NCBI RefSeq assembly: GCF_041206865.1
Contig: NZ_JBGEDP010000001.1
Coordinates: forward strand, 2,914,001-2,978,000
Length of the DNA stretch: 64,000 nt
Direction: 5' to 3'
From: Mycobacterium sp. HUMS_12744610
GTDB lineage: Bacteria; Actinomycetota; Actinomycetes; Mycobacteriales; Mycobacteriaceae
Positions 1 through 8,618 of the stretch are shown here, piece by piece. The notes below the pieces were generated by a model, which searched no databases, was not told the DNA's origin, and saw nothing but the letters and a program-made list of their open reading frames with translations. The first letter of the stretch is position 1, and each line of letters begins with the position of its first letter. The position numbers were made by a program, and so were the translations under genes.

Positions 1-177
1 GTGCAGAGCAAGAAGGGCGATTCGGGCGGACCGGTCTACCTGGCGCCCGACGGCGGGCCCGGGCAGATCGTCGGGATCTTCAACAGCATGTGGGGTGATT
101 TCCCCGCCGCGGTGTCGTGGCGGGCGGCCTCGGACCAGGTCCGCCAGGACCTGGGCGCGACCACCAACCCGCGCTGA
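1..177 (+). CDS. C-terminal end of a secreted trypsin-like serine protease (partial)
   Basis: The window opens inside this gene; 58 codons are present before a TGA stop. The motif GDSGGP at residues 6-11 of the fragment is the nucleophile-serine loop of chymotrypsin-fold proteases, followed by a short hydrophobic strand ([10 protein letters not shown]) as expected for the C-terminal barrel. The neighbouring TetR gene matches Rv1816, so this should be the counterpart of Rv1815, a predicted secreted protease. The His and Asp of the triad and any signal peptide lie outside the window. Confidence 0.85.
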   Translation: MQSKKGDSGGPVYLAPDGGPGQIVGIFNSMWGDFPAAVSWRAASDQVRQDLGATTNPR

Positions 178-633
178 TCAGCGCGAGGCATCCGGGGCCA
201 GCGCGAAGACGGGGATCGCCGGCGCGGCGGCCCCCAACTGCTCGTCACCGGAGTCCGGCGTCAGGCCGGGGACGAAATCTTTGACCTGCCAATACCACCG
301 GGCCAGGTACCGCCGCACGACGTCGGGCTTGGCCGCGTCGTCCAGCTCTGTGGCGGCGGCGCGCTCCCGGTGCCAACGCGGGCCCACCTCGAGGACGCCC
401 GCCGCACGGACGTTGCGGGCCCACTGCGTTTCCCCGCGGGGTGAGACGAGGTAGTCCACGCCCTCGACGGTCAGCAGGTTGACTACCACCGTGCGCGGCT
501 GTCCGGTCTTGCGGCCCCGCACCCGCACCGCGCGGGTCCCGGCGATGCTGACCCCCATCTCGGCCAGCCAGCGGATCGCGGCGTTGGCGGCCCGGGCGGC
601 CCGGCTCGGCTGTTGATAGTGGGTGGTCACCAT
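178..633 (-). CDS. Deazaflavin (F420)-dependent nitroreductase family protein
   Basis: A 151-residue protein of the small split-barrel DDN family, which binds F420 or related flavins. Family marks seen are the central GTRAVRVRGRKTGQPRTV segment, the strand VNLLTVEGVDYLVSPRG and the WARNVRAAG motif. The ATG at 631-633 was chosen because GAGAGGA lies 7-8 bases upstream on the minus strand. The gene abuts the protease stop and diverges from the TetR gene 107 bp away, so the TetR protein may control it. Substrate unknown; family assignment good, F420 use inferred. Confidence 0.85.
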   Translation of the reverse strand: MVTTHYQQPSRAARAANAAIRWLAEMGVSIAGTRAVRVRGRKTGQPRTVVVNLLTVEGVDYLVSPRGETQWARNVRAAGVLEVGPRWHRERAAATELDDAAKPDVVRRYLARWYWQVKDFVPGLTPDSGDEQLGAAAPAIPVFALAPDASR

Positions 634-653
634 GGCGTCCTCTCGACAGATCA

Positions 654-668
654 GAGAGCAGGGCTCTC
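654..668. promoter_or_regulatory. Inverted repeat between divergent genes (candidate TetR operator)
   Basis: GAGAGC-AGG-GCTCTC is a perfect 6+6 inverted repeat in the 107-bp space between the divergent nitroreductase-like gene and the TetR gene. A second pair, CACACCCG and CGGGTGTG, flanks 692-728. Either could be the site for the adjacent regulator; assignment is by position only. Confidence 0.35.
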
Positions 669-740
669 GATTTGCGCCACGGTGCCACACCCGTCGCCGA
701 AAAGCAAGAGCGGTGATCTCGGGTGTGCGACACTGGCCCC

Positions 741-1424
741 GTGGGGAAACGCCAGGAGTCGCGGGAACAGATCGAGGCGCAGATCGTCGAACTGGGCCGC
801 CGCCACCTGGTGGACCGCGGCGCGGCGGGCCTGTCGCTGCGTGCGATAGCGCGCGACCTGGGCATGGTGTCCTCGGCGGTGTACCGCTACGTGGCCAGCC
901 GTGACGAGTTGCTGACCTTGCTGCTGGTCGACGCCTATTCCGACCTGGCCGACACCGTTGACCGCGCCCGTGAAACCGGCGGCGAACTGTGGAGCGACGA
1001 CGTCGTCGCCATCGCGCGGGCCGTGCGGGGCTGGGCGATCGTCCACCCGTCCCGCTGGGCCCTGTTGTACGGCAGTCCCGTTCCCGGCTATCACGCCCCC
1101 GCCGAGCGCACCGTCGCGGTCGGGACCCGGGTTGTCGGGGCGTTCCTCGACGCCGTGTCCGCCGGGATCGCCACGGGAGACATCCGGTTAACCAATGACG
1201 TTGTGGCACAGCCGCTGTCGTCGGACTTCCAGCGGCTCCGCGAGGAATTCGGCTTTCCCGGTGACGACCGCGTGATTACCAAATGCTTTTTGCTGTGGGC
1301 GGGGGTGCTGGGCGCCATCAGCCTGGAGGTGTTCGGCCAGTACGGCTCCGACACGCTGACCGAGCCCGAGACGGTTTTCGACGCCCAGCTTCAGTTGCTG
1401 GTCGAGGTGCTGGGCCGGACCTGA
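741..1424 (+). CDS. TetR/AcrR-family transcriptional regulator (Rv1816-like)
   Basis: A regulator of about 227 residues. The N-terminal helix-turn-helix is clear (GLSLRAIARDLGMVSSAVYRY, then VASRDELLTLLL) and is followed by the all-helical ligand domain with WAIVHPSRWALLYGSPVPGY. The sequence closely matches my memory of Rv1816. I chose GTG at 741 because an extended -10 (TG-C-GACACT, 726-734) ends 6 bases before it, which fits a leaderless start. An in-frame GTG at 723 would add six residues and is the alternative. Divergent from the nitroreductase-like gene. Ligand unknown. Confidence 0.9.
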   Translation: MGKRQESREQIEAQIVELGRRHLVDRGAAGLSLRAIARDLGMVSSAVYRYVASRDELLTLLLVDAYSDLADTVDRARETGGELWSDDVVAIARAVRGWAIVHPSRWALLYGSPVPGYHAPAERTVAVGTRVVGAFLDAVSAGIATGDIRLTNDVVAQPLSSDFQRLREEFGFPGDDRVITKCFLLWAGVLGAISLEVFGQYGSDTLTEPETVFDAQLQLLVEVLGRT

Positions 1425-1458
1425 CCGACCCGGCGCTCGCGCTCGCCCGCGGCCGAAT

Positions 1459-1472
1459 TAGAACGTGTTCAT
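1459..1472. promoter_or_regulatory. KstR-like operator
   Basis: TAGAACGTGTTCAT fits the KstR motif TnnAACnnGTTnnA at every fixed position except the last (T for A). Its core GAACGTGTTC is a perfect palindrome. It lies 90 bp upstream of the VOC gene and of the KstD-like flavoprotein. KstR represses sterol catabolism genes in mycobacteria; the placement fits, binding is inferred. Confidence 0.5.
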
Positions 1473-1561
1473 CGCGCGCCGGCGGAAGCGGCCCGGCCGG
1501 TCGCGGCAAATCCTCCGGCGCCCTTCCTGGCGATCGGCGCGCTGGGCTATCCTGCGAGGCG

Positions 1562-2062
1562 ATGCCCCCCTCCGTTCACGCGCCCACGCAGATCGCCTGG
1601 GTCACTCCGGACCTCGACGCCACCGAAACGGCTCTCACCGGCCTGTTAGGGGTCAGGAAATGGGTTCGCATCCCCGGCGTGCACTTTGCTCCAGACAGCT
1701 GCAGCTACCTCGGCGCGCCGGCCGATTTCGTCGCCGACATCTCCCTGAGCTACCTCGGCGACATGCAACTGGAGTTGATCTCACCGGTCCGCGGCCAGAA
1801 TATCTATAGTGACTTTCTACGTGACTCCGGACCGGGACTGCACCACATCTGCACGGAGGCCGACAGCCCCGAGCATTTCGATGCGGAGCTGGCCCGGGCC
1901 GCTGACCGCGGCGCCGTCGTCGTGCAACAGGGCGTGATGCCCGGCGGCATCCGATTCGCCTACCTGTCGGCACCGCAGGCAGGCGCGCCATTTCTGGAGA
2001 TCGCCTACGTCTCGCCCGAGATGCGGGCGTTTTACGACTACATCAAACGGGAGCAGCGGTGA
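1562..2062 (+). CDS. VOC (glyoxalase/bleomycin-resistance fold) family protein
   Basis: A 166-residue protein with paired VOC-type half-modules: N-terminal QIAWVTPDLDATETAL, then SLSYLGDMQLELISP with a metal-ligand-like Glu, and a second half with GLHHICTEAD and FLEIAYVSPEMR. It may be a lyase, isomerase or dioxygenase-like enzyme; the substrate cannot be read from sequence. TATCCT at 1548-1553 lies 8 bases before the ATG, suggesting a leaderless or near-leaderless transcript. The stop overlaps a 53-bp repeat array leading into the flavoprotein gene, so the two are probably co-transcribed. I recall no counterpart at this place in M. tuberculosis. Confidence 0.8.
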   Translation: MPPSVHAPTQIAWVTPDLDATETALTGLLGVRKWVRIPGVHFAPDSCSYLGAPADFVADISLSYLGDMQLELISPVRGQNIYSDFLRDSGPGLHHICTEADSPEHFDAELARAADRGAVVVQQGVMPGGIRFAYLSAPQAGAPFLEIAYVSPEMRAFYDYIKREQR

Positions 2063-2164
2063 GCCGCGCCAGCGACGATGCAGAGCGCAGCGATGAGGAG
2101 GAGTGGCGCAACTGCGCCGCGCCAGCGACGATGCAGAGCGCAGCGATGAGGAGGAGTGGCGCAA
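2063..2164 (+). repeat. MIRU-type tandem repeat, two 53-bp units
   Basis: Two units with a 53-bp period (identical over 2063-2111 and 2116-2164) carry the core GACGATGCAGAGCGCAGCG followed by ATGAGGAGGAG. Core and unit length match mycobacterial interspersed repetitive units. The array begins at the VOC stop codon and ends exactly at the flavoprotein ATG, and its last GAGGAGGAG supplies the ribosome binding site. Confidence 0.85.
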
Positions 2165-3667
2165 ATGAGTACCGAGACACCAGCAACGGTCAGCGCGGAC
2201 GCGGTGGAATCCTGGTCCGACGACGTCGACGTGGTCGTGATCGGGTTCGGCATCGGAGGCGGGTGTGCGGCGGTCAGCGCGGCGGCCGCCGGCGCACGGG
2301 TGCTGGTGCTGGAGCGCGCCGCCGCGGCGGGCGGCACGACTTCCCTTGCCGGAGGGCACTTTTACCTCGGCGGGGGAACAGCGGTGCAGCTGGCCACCGG
2401 CCACCCCGATTCGCCCGAGGAGATGTACAAGTACCTGGTCGCCGTCTCGCGCGAGCCGGAGCTGGACAAGATCCGCGCCTACTGCGACGGCAGCGTCGAA
2501 CACTTCGACTGGCTCGAGGACCTGGGCTTCCAGTTCGAGCGCAGCTTCTATCCCGGCAAAGTCGTCGTCCCGCCGGGCACCGAGGGCCTGAGCTACACCG
2601 GCAACGAAAAGGTATGGCCCTTCTGCGAACAGGCCCAGCCGGCGCCCCGCGGGCATTCGGTGCCGGTGCCCGGGGAGTTGGGCGGTGCGGCCATGGTCGT
2701 GGACCTGCTGGTCAAACGCGCCGACGCGTTGGGCGTGCACGTCCAGTACGAGTCCGGGGCCACCAACCTCGTCGTCGACGACGACGGGGCGGTGGTCGGC
2801 GTCGCCTGGAAGCGTTTCACCGAGACCGGAGCCGTCAAGGCCAAGGCCGTCGTCATCGCGGCGGGAGGCTTCGCGATGAACCCGGACATGGTCGCCGAGC
2901 ACACGCCCGCGCTGGGCCAGCCGCGCCGCACCAAACACCACGGCCTGGTGGCGCCCTACATCCTGGGCAACCCCAACGACGATGGACTGGGCATCCGGCT
3001 GGGCGTCTCGGCGGGCGGGGCCACCAGATACATGGACGAGTTGTTCATCACCGCGGCGGCCTACCCGCCGGAGGTCTTGCTGACCGGCTTGATCGTCAAC
3101 AAGGAGGGCAAGCGTTTCGCCGCCGAGGACTCCTACCACTCGCGCACCTCGGCGTTCGTGCTGGAGCAGCCGGAACAGACCGCCTACCTGGTCGTCGACG
3201 AAGCGCACACCGAGATGCCCGAGATGCCGCTGATCAAATTCCTCGACGGCTACGAGACGATCGCCGAGCTGGAGACCGCGCTGGGCATCCCCGCCGGCAA
3301 TTTCGCGGCCACCCTGGACCGCTACAACAAGTTCGCGGCCGTGGGCGAGGACCCTGACTTTCACAAGCAGCCGGAATACGTTGCGGCACAGGACAACGGG
3401 CCGTGGGCGGTGTTCGATCTGTCGCTGGGGCGGGCGATGTACTCGGGATTCACCATGGGCGGCCTGGCCGTGACCGTCGACGGGGAGGTGCGCCGCGACG
3501 ACGGCACGGTGATTCCGGGGCTGTACGCGGTCGGGGCGTGCGCGTCCAACATCGCTCAGGACGGCAAAGGGTATGCCAGCGGGACGCAGCTGGGTGAGGG
3601 CTCGTTCTTCGGGCGCCGCGCCGGAGCGCACGCGGCCCGCGGGGCCGGGGGCGCGCAGGCGCGTTAG
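2165..3667 (+). CDS. FAD-dependent oxidoreductase, fumarate reductase / 3-ketosteroid dehydrogenase-like (Rv1817-like)
   Basis: A 500-residue flavoprotein. The N-terminal Rossmann motif is VVVIGFGIGGGCAAVSAAAAG, followed by the ERAAAAGGTTSLAGG flavin loop. AKAVVIAAGGFAMNPDM and the C-terminal IPGLYAVGACASN plus GYASGTQLGEGSFFGRRAG match the FAD_binding_2 family that includes KstD and fumarate reductase flavoproteins. ATG 2165 is preferred over GTG 2156 because GAGGAGGAG of the repeat lies 9 bases upstream. The KstR-like box upstream suggests a steroid or other ring substrate; this is inference. The last codons lie in a 56-bp duplication. Confidence 0.85.
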   Translation: MSTETPATVSADAVESWSDDVDVVVIGFGIGGGCAAVSAAAAGARVLVLERAAAAGGTTSLAGGHFYLGGGTAVQLATGHPDSPEEMYKYLVAVSREPELDKIRAYCDGSVEHFDWLEDLGFQFERSFYPGKVVVPPGTEGLSYTGNEKVWPFCEQAQPAPRGHSVPVPGELGGAAMVVDLLVKRADALGVHVQYESGATNLVVDDDGAVVGVAWKRFTETGAVKAKAVVIAAGGFAMNPDMVAEHTPALGQPRRTKHHGLVAPYILGNPNDDGLGIRLGVSAGGATRYMDELFITAAAYPPEVLLTGLIVNKEGKRFAAEDSYHSRTSAFVLEQPEQTAYLVVDEAHTEMPEMPLIKFLDGYETIAELETALGIPAGNFAATLDRYNKFAAVGEDPDFHKQPEYVAAQDNGPWAVFDLSLGRAMYSGFTMGGLAVTVDGEVRRDDGTVIPGLYAVGACASNIAQDGKGYASGTQLGEGSFFGRRAGAHAARGAGGAQAR

Positions 3668-3728
3668 GACCCCCGCGCCGGAGCGCACGCGGCCCGCGGG
3701 GCCGGGGGCGCGCAGGCGCGTTAGGACC
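3616..3728 (+). repeat. 56-bp tandem duplication over the flavoprotein 3' end
   Basis: Bases 3616-3671 are repeated exactly at 3673-3728 (57-bp period). The unit contains the last codons of the flavoprotein gene and its TAG stop, so the second copy is a non-coding echo of the gene end. This looks like a recent local duplication in very GC-rich sequence. Confidence 0.85.
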
Positions 3729-3737
3729 GCCCCCGCC

Positions 3738-3792
3738 GAGCGTGTAATTCTGCAGCGGAAGTGCGAGCAGGGGCCTGCAGATTTACACCCTC
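3738..3792. terminator. Imperfect palindrome between convergent genes (candidate bidirectional terminator)
   Basis: GTGTAATTCTGCAG (3742-3755) pairs with CTGCAGATTTACAC (3775-3788) with one mismatch, extended by GAG/CTC outside. It lies between the convergent flavoprotein and ABC importer genes. No U-tract is visible. It also resembles palindromic elements that recur in mycobacterial genomes, so it may be a dispersed repeat. Confidence 0.45.
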
Positions 3793-3816
3793 GAGGGCCA
3801 CCCGGCCGACAGCCGG

Positions 3817-5736
3817 CTAGACCGGCGCGGGCTCCTTCTCCACTGGGCCCAGACGCCATTCCCCGCCACCGAGCAGGTGTAATTGCTGTTCGTGGTGCTG
3901 CTCGACGGCTGGCCGGTGACTGACGCTGACCAGCACGCAGTCGGGCAACTCGGCGCGCACCAGCTGGTACAACGCGAATTCCAGGCCCTCGTCCAGCGCG
4001 GAGGTCGCCTCGTCGAGGAAGACCGCCTCGGGTTTGGTCAGCAGGATGCGGGCAAAGGCGACACGCTGCTGTTCGCCGGGGGAGAGGACTTTCGCCCAGT
4101 CCTGCTCTTCGTCGAGCCGGGCGATCAGCGGCGTCAGCGAGACCTTGCTCAACACGTCGCGCAATTGGTCGTCGGAGACGTCGTCGGGCGAGTTGGGATA
4201 GCAGACGACGCTGCGCAGGTCGCCCAGCGGCACGTAGGGCAACTGGGACAAGAACATCGTCGCGTTGTCGCCCTCGGGACGGCACAGCGTCCCCGACGCG
4301 TACGGCCACAGCTCGGCCAGACTGCGCAGCAGCGTGGTCTTGCCGGACCCGGAGCGCCCGGTGATCACCAGCGAGTCGCCCCGGTCCAGTTGCACGTCGA
4401 GCGGGTCGATCAGCTGGTCCCCGTCCGGCGTGCGCACCTCCAGTCCGCGCAGTTCGACCGCCGCCTCCTCGCTGTCCTTGACCAGGATCGTCGGCAGGGC
4501 CCGGCCCCGCGTGTTGGCGTCGACCAGGCCGTGCAACCGCATGATCGCGGCCCGGAAGGCCGCGAACGCGTCATAGTTGTTGCGGAAGAACGACAGCGAG
4601 TCCTGGATGTTGCCGAAGGCCGTCGCGCTCTGTCCGACGTCACCGAAATCGATGCGGCCGGCGAACAGCCGCGGCGCCTGAATCACCCAGGGCAACGGGA
4701 CGATCAACTGCGACACCGAGAAGTTCCAGCCGTTGAAAATGATGGTGCGGCGCACGAACCGGCGGTAGTTGTCGATGATCGGGGTGAAGCGCCGCCACAG
4801 TTGCGCGCGCTCGACTCGCTCGCCGCGGTAGAAGCCCACCGCCTCGGCGGCGTCCCGCAACCGCACCAGTCCGTAACGGAATGCGGCGTTGAGCTTCTCG
4901 TTGTTGAAGCTCAGCCAGATCAGGGGGTGCCCCAGCCACACGGCGACGACCGTGGCGACCAGCACGTAGACGAGCACGACCCAAAACATCGCGCGGGGAA
5001 TGGTCACGCCCAGGACGTTGAGGTTCCCGGACAGGTTCCACAGGATCGCGGCGAACGAGAGCACCGAGGCCACCGCGTTGACGGCCCCGAACAGCAACGT
5101 GCTGCCGGTCCCGTTGGACGGGATGTCCGGCGTGCCCCCGGCGTTGGCGGTGAAGATGTCGATGTCCTGCTGGATGCGCTGGTCGGGGTTGTCGATGGTG
5201 TTGTCGATGAACAGGTCCCGGTAGTAGGCGCGCCCGGCGAGCCAGTCGTCGGTGAGGTGGCCGGTCAGCCACACCCGCCAGGCGATGATGAAGCGCTGCG
5301 TCAGGTAGATGTCCGTCATGATGCGGACGACGTACAGCGACGCCAGCAGGCTGAAGATCACCAGGGACATCCAGAAGCCGTGGATGCCGGACTGTCTGAC
5401 CTTTTCGTTGCCGGCCGCCAGGCCCTGCACCGCGATCTGCACGGACGTGTAGAGGTCGTTGCCCTGGTAGCTGAGCAGCACCATGATCCGCACGGACAGG
5501 ATCACCGACAGCAACAGCACGCCGAGCATCGCCCATACAGGAATGCTGCGCGCGCCGACGAAGTAGCCGCGGGTGATCCGCCAGAACTGCCGTCCCCAGG
5601 GCGTGAAGTACCTGAACGCGACCAGCACGACCAGCACGCAGACGGCGCTGATGACCCAGGCCAGCGCGACCCACCGCAGCGACTCCACGGGTGCCGTCGA
5701 CCAATTGATCGACGGCTTAAACGTTTTCGCACCCAA
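3817..5736 (-). CDS. bacA: BacA/SbmA-type ABC transporter (Rv1819c-like)
   Basis: A 639-residue half-transporter with a membrane domain fused to an ATPase, the length of Rv1819c, which imports cobalamin and hydrophilic peptides. At least six hydrophobic segments lie in residues 1-330, with the SbmA_BacA-type core. The ATPase has Walker [10 protein letters not shown] near residue 460, signature LSPGEQQR (Pro where LSGGQ is usual) and Walker [14 protein letters not shown]. The start is TTG at 5734-5736: AAGGAG lies 9 bases upstream and the N-terminus [12 protein letters not shown] fits. Divergent from ilvG with a 47-bp shared gap. Confidence 0.93.
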   Translation of the reverse strand: MGAKTFKPSINWSTAPVESLRWVALAWVISAVCVLVVLVAFRYFTPWGRQFWRITRGYFVGARSIPVWAMLGVLLLSVILSVRIMVLLSYQGNDLYTSVQIAVQGLAAGNEKVRQSGIHGFWMSLVIFSLLASLYVVRIMTDIYLTQRFIIAWRVWLTGHLTDDWLAGRAYYRDLFIDNTIDNPDQRIQQDIDIFTANAGGTPDIPSNGTGSTLLFGAVNAVASVLSFAAILWNLSGNLNVLGVTIPRAMFWVVLVYVLVATVVAVWLGHPLIWLSFNNEKLNAAFRYGLVRLRDAAEAVGFYRGERVERAQLWRRFTPIIDNYRRFVRRTIIFNGWNFSVSQLIVPLPWVIQAPRLFAGRIDFGDVGQSATAFGNIQDSLSFFRNNYDAFAAFRAAIMRLHGLVDANTRGRALPTILVKDSEEAAVELRGLEVRTPDGDQLIDPLDVQLDRGDSLVITGRSGSGKTTLLRSLAELWPYASGTLCRPEGDNATMFLSQLPYVPLGDLRSVVCYPNSPDDVSDDQLRDVLSKVSLTPLIARLDEEQDWAKVLSPGEQQRVAFARILLTKPEAVFLDEATSALDEGLEFALYQLVRAELPDCVLVSVSHRPAVEQHHEQQLHLLGGGEWRLGPVEKEPAPV

Positions 5737-5783
5737 GGTCGAAGTCTCCTTTGTACCCGGAAGGCGGCGGATAGGCTGCGGTG

Positions 5784-7436
5784 ATGAGCACCGACGCCGT
5801 CTCCACCCAGCCCATGCATGCCGGCCGGCTCGTCGCGCGGCGACTCAAGGCCAGCGGTGTCGACACCATCTTCACGCTATCCGGCGGCCACCTGTTCTCC
5901 ATCTACGACGGCTGCCACGACGAGGGTATCCGGCTGATCGACACCCGCCACGAGCAGACGGCGACCTTCGCCGCCGAGGGCTGGTCCAAGGTCACCAGGG
6001 TGCCGGGCGTGGCGGCGCTGACCGCCGGGCCGGGCGTCACCAACGGGATGAGCGCGATGGCGGCGGCGCAGCAGAACCAGTCGCCCCTGGTCGTGCTCGG
6101 CGGCCGCGCCCCGGCGGGGCGCTGGGGGATGGGTTCGCTGCAGGAGATCGACCACGTGCCGTTCGTGGCGCCGCTGGCGCGGTTCGCGGCCACCGCACAG
6201 TCCGCCGACGCCGCGGGCCGGCTCGTCGACGAGGCGCTGCGGGCCGCGGTGGCCCCGCCGTCGGGCGTGGCCTTCGTCGATTTCCCGATGGACCACGTCT
6301 TCTCGATGTCCGACGACGACGACAGGCCCGGGGTCCTGGCCGAACCGGCGCCGGGAGCCCAGCCGGATTCCCAGGCTCTGGAGCATGCGGTCGGCCTGCT
6401 GTCCGCCGCGCAGCGGCCGGTGATCATGGCGGGCACCAACGTGTGGTGGGGCCACGCGGAGGCGGCGCTGCTGCGGCTCGCCGAGGAGCGGCAGATTCCG
6501 GTGCTGATGAACGGGATGGCCCGCGGGGTGGTGCCCGCCGATCACCCGATGGCGTTCTCGCGGGCGCGGGGGAAAGCGCTGAGCGAGGCCGACGTGGCCC
6601 TGGTAGTCGGGGTGCCGATGGATTTTCGCCTCGGTTTCGGCGGGGTGTTCGGCCCGCAGACCCAGCTCGTCGTCGCCGATCGCGCCGAACCGGGGCGCGA
6701 CCACCCGCGTCCCGTCGCGGCCGCGCTCTACGGCGACCTCACCTCGATCCTGTCGGCCCTGACCGAGGGGACCGTGGCGGACGGCACCGGCCGCCGGGAC
6801 TGGACCGCGGAGCTGCGCGCGACCGAGACCGCCGCGCGCGCCGGAGAGCGGGCCGACCTGGGCGAGGACAGGATCCCGCTGCACCCGATGCGGGTGTACG
6901 CCGAGCTGGCCCCGATGCTGGACCGCGACGCCATCGTCATCATCGACGCGGGCGATTTCGGCTCCTATGCCGGCCGGGTGATCGACAGCTATCTGCCCGG
7001 CTGCTGGCTGGACAGCGGCCCGTTCGGCTGCCTGGGTTCGGGCCCGGGTTACGCCCTGGCCGCCAAGCTGGCCCATCCGGACCGTCAGGTCGTGCTGCTG
7101 CAGGGCGACGGCGCGTTCGGCTTCAGCGGCATGGAATGGGACACCCTGGTCCGCCACAACGTGCCGGTCGTGTCGGTGATCGGCAACAACGGGATCTGGG
7201 CCCTGGAAAAGCACCCGATGGAGGCGCTCTACGGCTACTCGGTGGTGGCCGAGCTGCGCCCGGGCACGCGGTACGACGAGGTGGTGCGCGCCCTAGGCGG
7301 CCATGGTGAGCTGGTGTCCGCGCCCGCCGAGCTGCGGCCCGCGCTGGAGCGCGCCTTCACCTGCGGCATGCCCGCCGTCGTCAACGTGCTCACCGACCCC
7401 GCCGTCGCCTATCCGCGCCGGTCCAACCTGGCCTGA
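5784..7436 (+). CDS. ilvG: Acetolactate synthase-like TPP enzyme IlvG (Rv1820-like)
   Basis: A 550-residue thiamine-pyrophosphate enzyme. The catalytic Glu lies in [14 protein letters not shown], and the TPP-Mg motif starts at [15 protein letters not shown] and ends in VIGNNG. Three-domain order (Pyr, central, PP) is intact. Homologues are annotated as the acetolactate synthase large subunit, but the branched-chain synthase IlvB lies elsewhere, so its true substrate is uncertain. ATG 5784 is preferred; a GTG directly before it at 5781 is possible. Confidence 0.92.
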   Translation: MSTDAVSTQPMHAGRLVARRLKASGVDTIFTLSGGHLFSIYDGCHDEGIRLIDTRHEQTATFAAEGWSKVTRVPGVAALTAGPGVTNGMSAMAAAQQNQSPLVVLGGRAPAGRWGMGSLQEIDHVPFVAPLARFAATAQSADAAGRLVDEALRAAVAPPSGVAFVDFPMDHVFSMSDDDDRPGVLAEPAPGAQPDSQALEHAVGLLSAAQRPVIMAGTNVWWGHAEAALLRLAEERQIPVLMNGMARGVVPADHPMAFSRARGKALSEADVALVVGVPMDFRLGFGGVFGPQTQLVVADRAEPGRDHPRPVAAALYGDLTSILSALTEGTVADGTGRRDWTAELRATETAARAGERADLGEDRIPLHPMRVYAELAPMLDRDAIVIIDAGDFGSYAGRVIDSYLPGCWLDSGPFGCLGSGPGYALAAKLAHPDRQVVLLQGDGAFGFSGMEWDTLVRHNVPVVSVIGNNGIWALEKHPMEALYGYSVVAELRPGTRYDEVVRALGGHGELVSAPAELRPALERAFTCGMPAVVNVLTDPAVAYPRRSNLA

Positions 7437-7483
7437 CACCGCGCCGCATGGTTCCCCGCCTCGGGACCGGGTAGGCGCAGTGC

Positions 7484-8557
7484 ATGCCGATGGTGCCGAG
7501 GCACCGGATCCCGAGCGGGCCGGTCTTGATGTGCTGGGTGGTGCCGACGGTCCGCGTAGCCGTGGCGATCGCGCCGGCCATCGGCTGGTGTTCTCGCTGG
7601 CCTTCGTCGCGGTGCAGCTGTCCAGCGGCCAGTACTCGCCCCGGGTGGCGCAGATGTACATGCGGGACCGCACCATCCAGGTCACCTTCGGGATCTTTCG
7701 TCGTGACGTTCCTCTACGCGCTGGTCGTGGAGCAGGGGTTGAAACCCGGCGCGCCGGTGCCGCGCCTCGCGGTCAGCGCGGCAACGGTGTTCGTGTTTGC
7801 CAGCGCCGTGTTGTTCATGATCTATGTCGGCCGCGTGGCGTACATGATGCGGGCCTCGACGATCATCGGCGAGATCGGCGACCTGGCGGGTGCGGTGCTG
7901 GAGGGACGCTACCCGAGCGACACAGCGCCGCCCGACACCATCGGAGAGCTGCCGGAGGCGCACCGCGTCATCGCGGCGCGGGAGCGGGGGATGCTGGTCA
8001 CGATCGCGGAGTCGGCTGTCGCGACGCAGGCGGCCCGGGCGGTCTGCATCGTGGCGCTGAAGATTCGGGTCGGGGATTTCGTGCCGCTGGGGGCGCCGTT
8101 GTTCATGGTGCACGGCACGCCCGACGACCTCGACCGCCTCGTCGACGGGACGTGCAAGCACCTGGAGTTCGGCACCGAGCGCACCCTGCAACAGGATGTG
8201 GCGTTCGGGTTCCGGCAGTTGATCGACATGATCGAGAAGGCGCTGTCGCCGGCGGTGAACGATCCGACCACGGCGTGCCAGGCCCTGGACACGCTGCACG
8301 ACCTGCTGCGCCGGCTGGCCACCCGCCCGCCCGTGTCGGAGGCGGTGTGCGGGCCCGGCGGCGAGTTGCGGCTGGTGATGCCGCGCTACCAGTTCGCCGA
8401 CCTGCTCGAGGTCACCGTTGGCGAAGCACTGCGGTACGGGTCCGATGCCGCGCAGGTGCCCGAACCGATCGAGCGCATGCTCGCCGACCTGGCGGAGGCG
8501 GCGCACCCGGAGCATCGCGACGCCGTCCGTCGCGCGCAACAGGAAGCCGACGCGTAG
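7484..8557 (+). pseudogene. Broken DUF2254 membrane protein gene
   Basis: From about 7698 to 8557 one frame encodes a good DUF2254 C-terminal two-thirds: VVTFLYALVV, a transmembrane segment, then DVAFGFRQLIDMIEKALSPA and NDPTTACQALD, the family's most conserved region. The preceding family piece (LVFSLAFVAVQLSSGQYSPR to RDRTIQVTFG, about 7585-7695) is in another frame, so a frameshift lies near 7690-7700. The first two membrane helices expected upstream are missing. No convincing start or ribosome binding site. It is a decayed gene unless the frameshift is a sequencing error, which would not explain the missing N-terminus. Confidence 0.7.
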
Positions 8558-8606
8558 ACCGGACCGGCCGCCGCCCCACCTACACGGGCCCACCGCAAAG
8601 CCCGCG

Positions 8607-8612
8607 TACCGT
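8607..8612 (+). promoter_or_regulatory. -10 element for a leaderless secA2 transcript
   Basis: TACCGT ends 6 bases before the GTG start of secA2, the spacing expected when transcription begins at the start codon. No Shine-Dalgarno sequence is present. Inferred from spacing only. Confidence 0.4.
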
Positions 8613-8618
8613 TGTGCT

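Noticed and set aside
1817..4309. Very long open frame on the minus strand
   Set aside because: It runs antisense to the VOC and flavoprotein genes, which have clear family motifs. The long frame is a by-product of GC-rich codon use.
3883..5784. Plus-strand open frame of over 600 codons
   Set aside because: Antisense to the BacA transporter; composition is Gln/Arg/Asp-rich nonsense typical of shadow frames.
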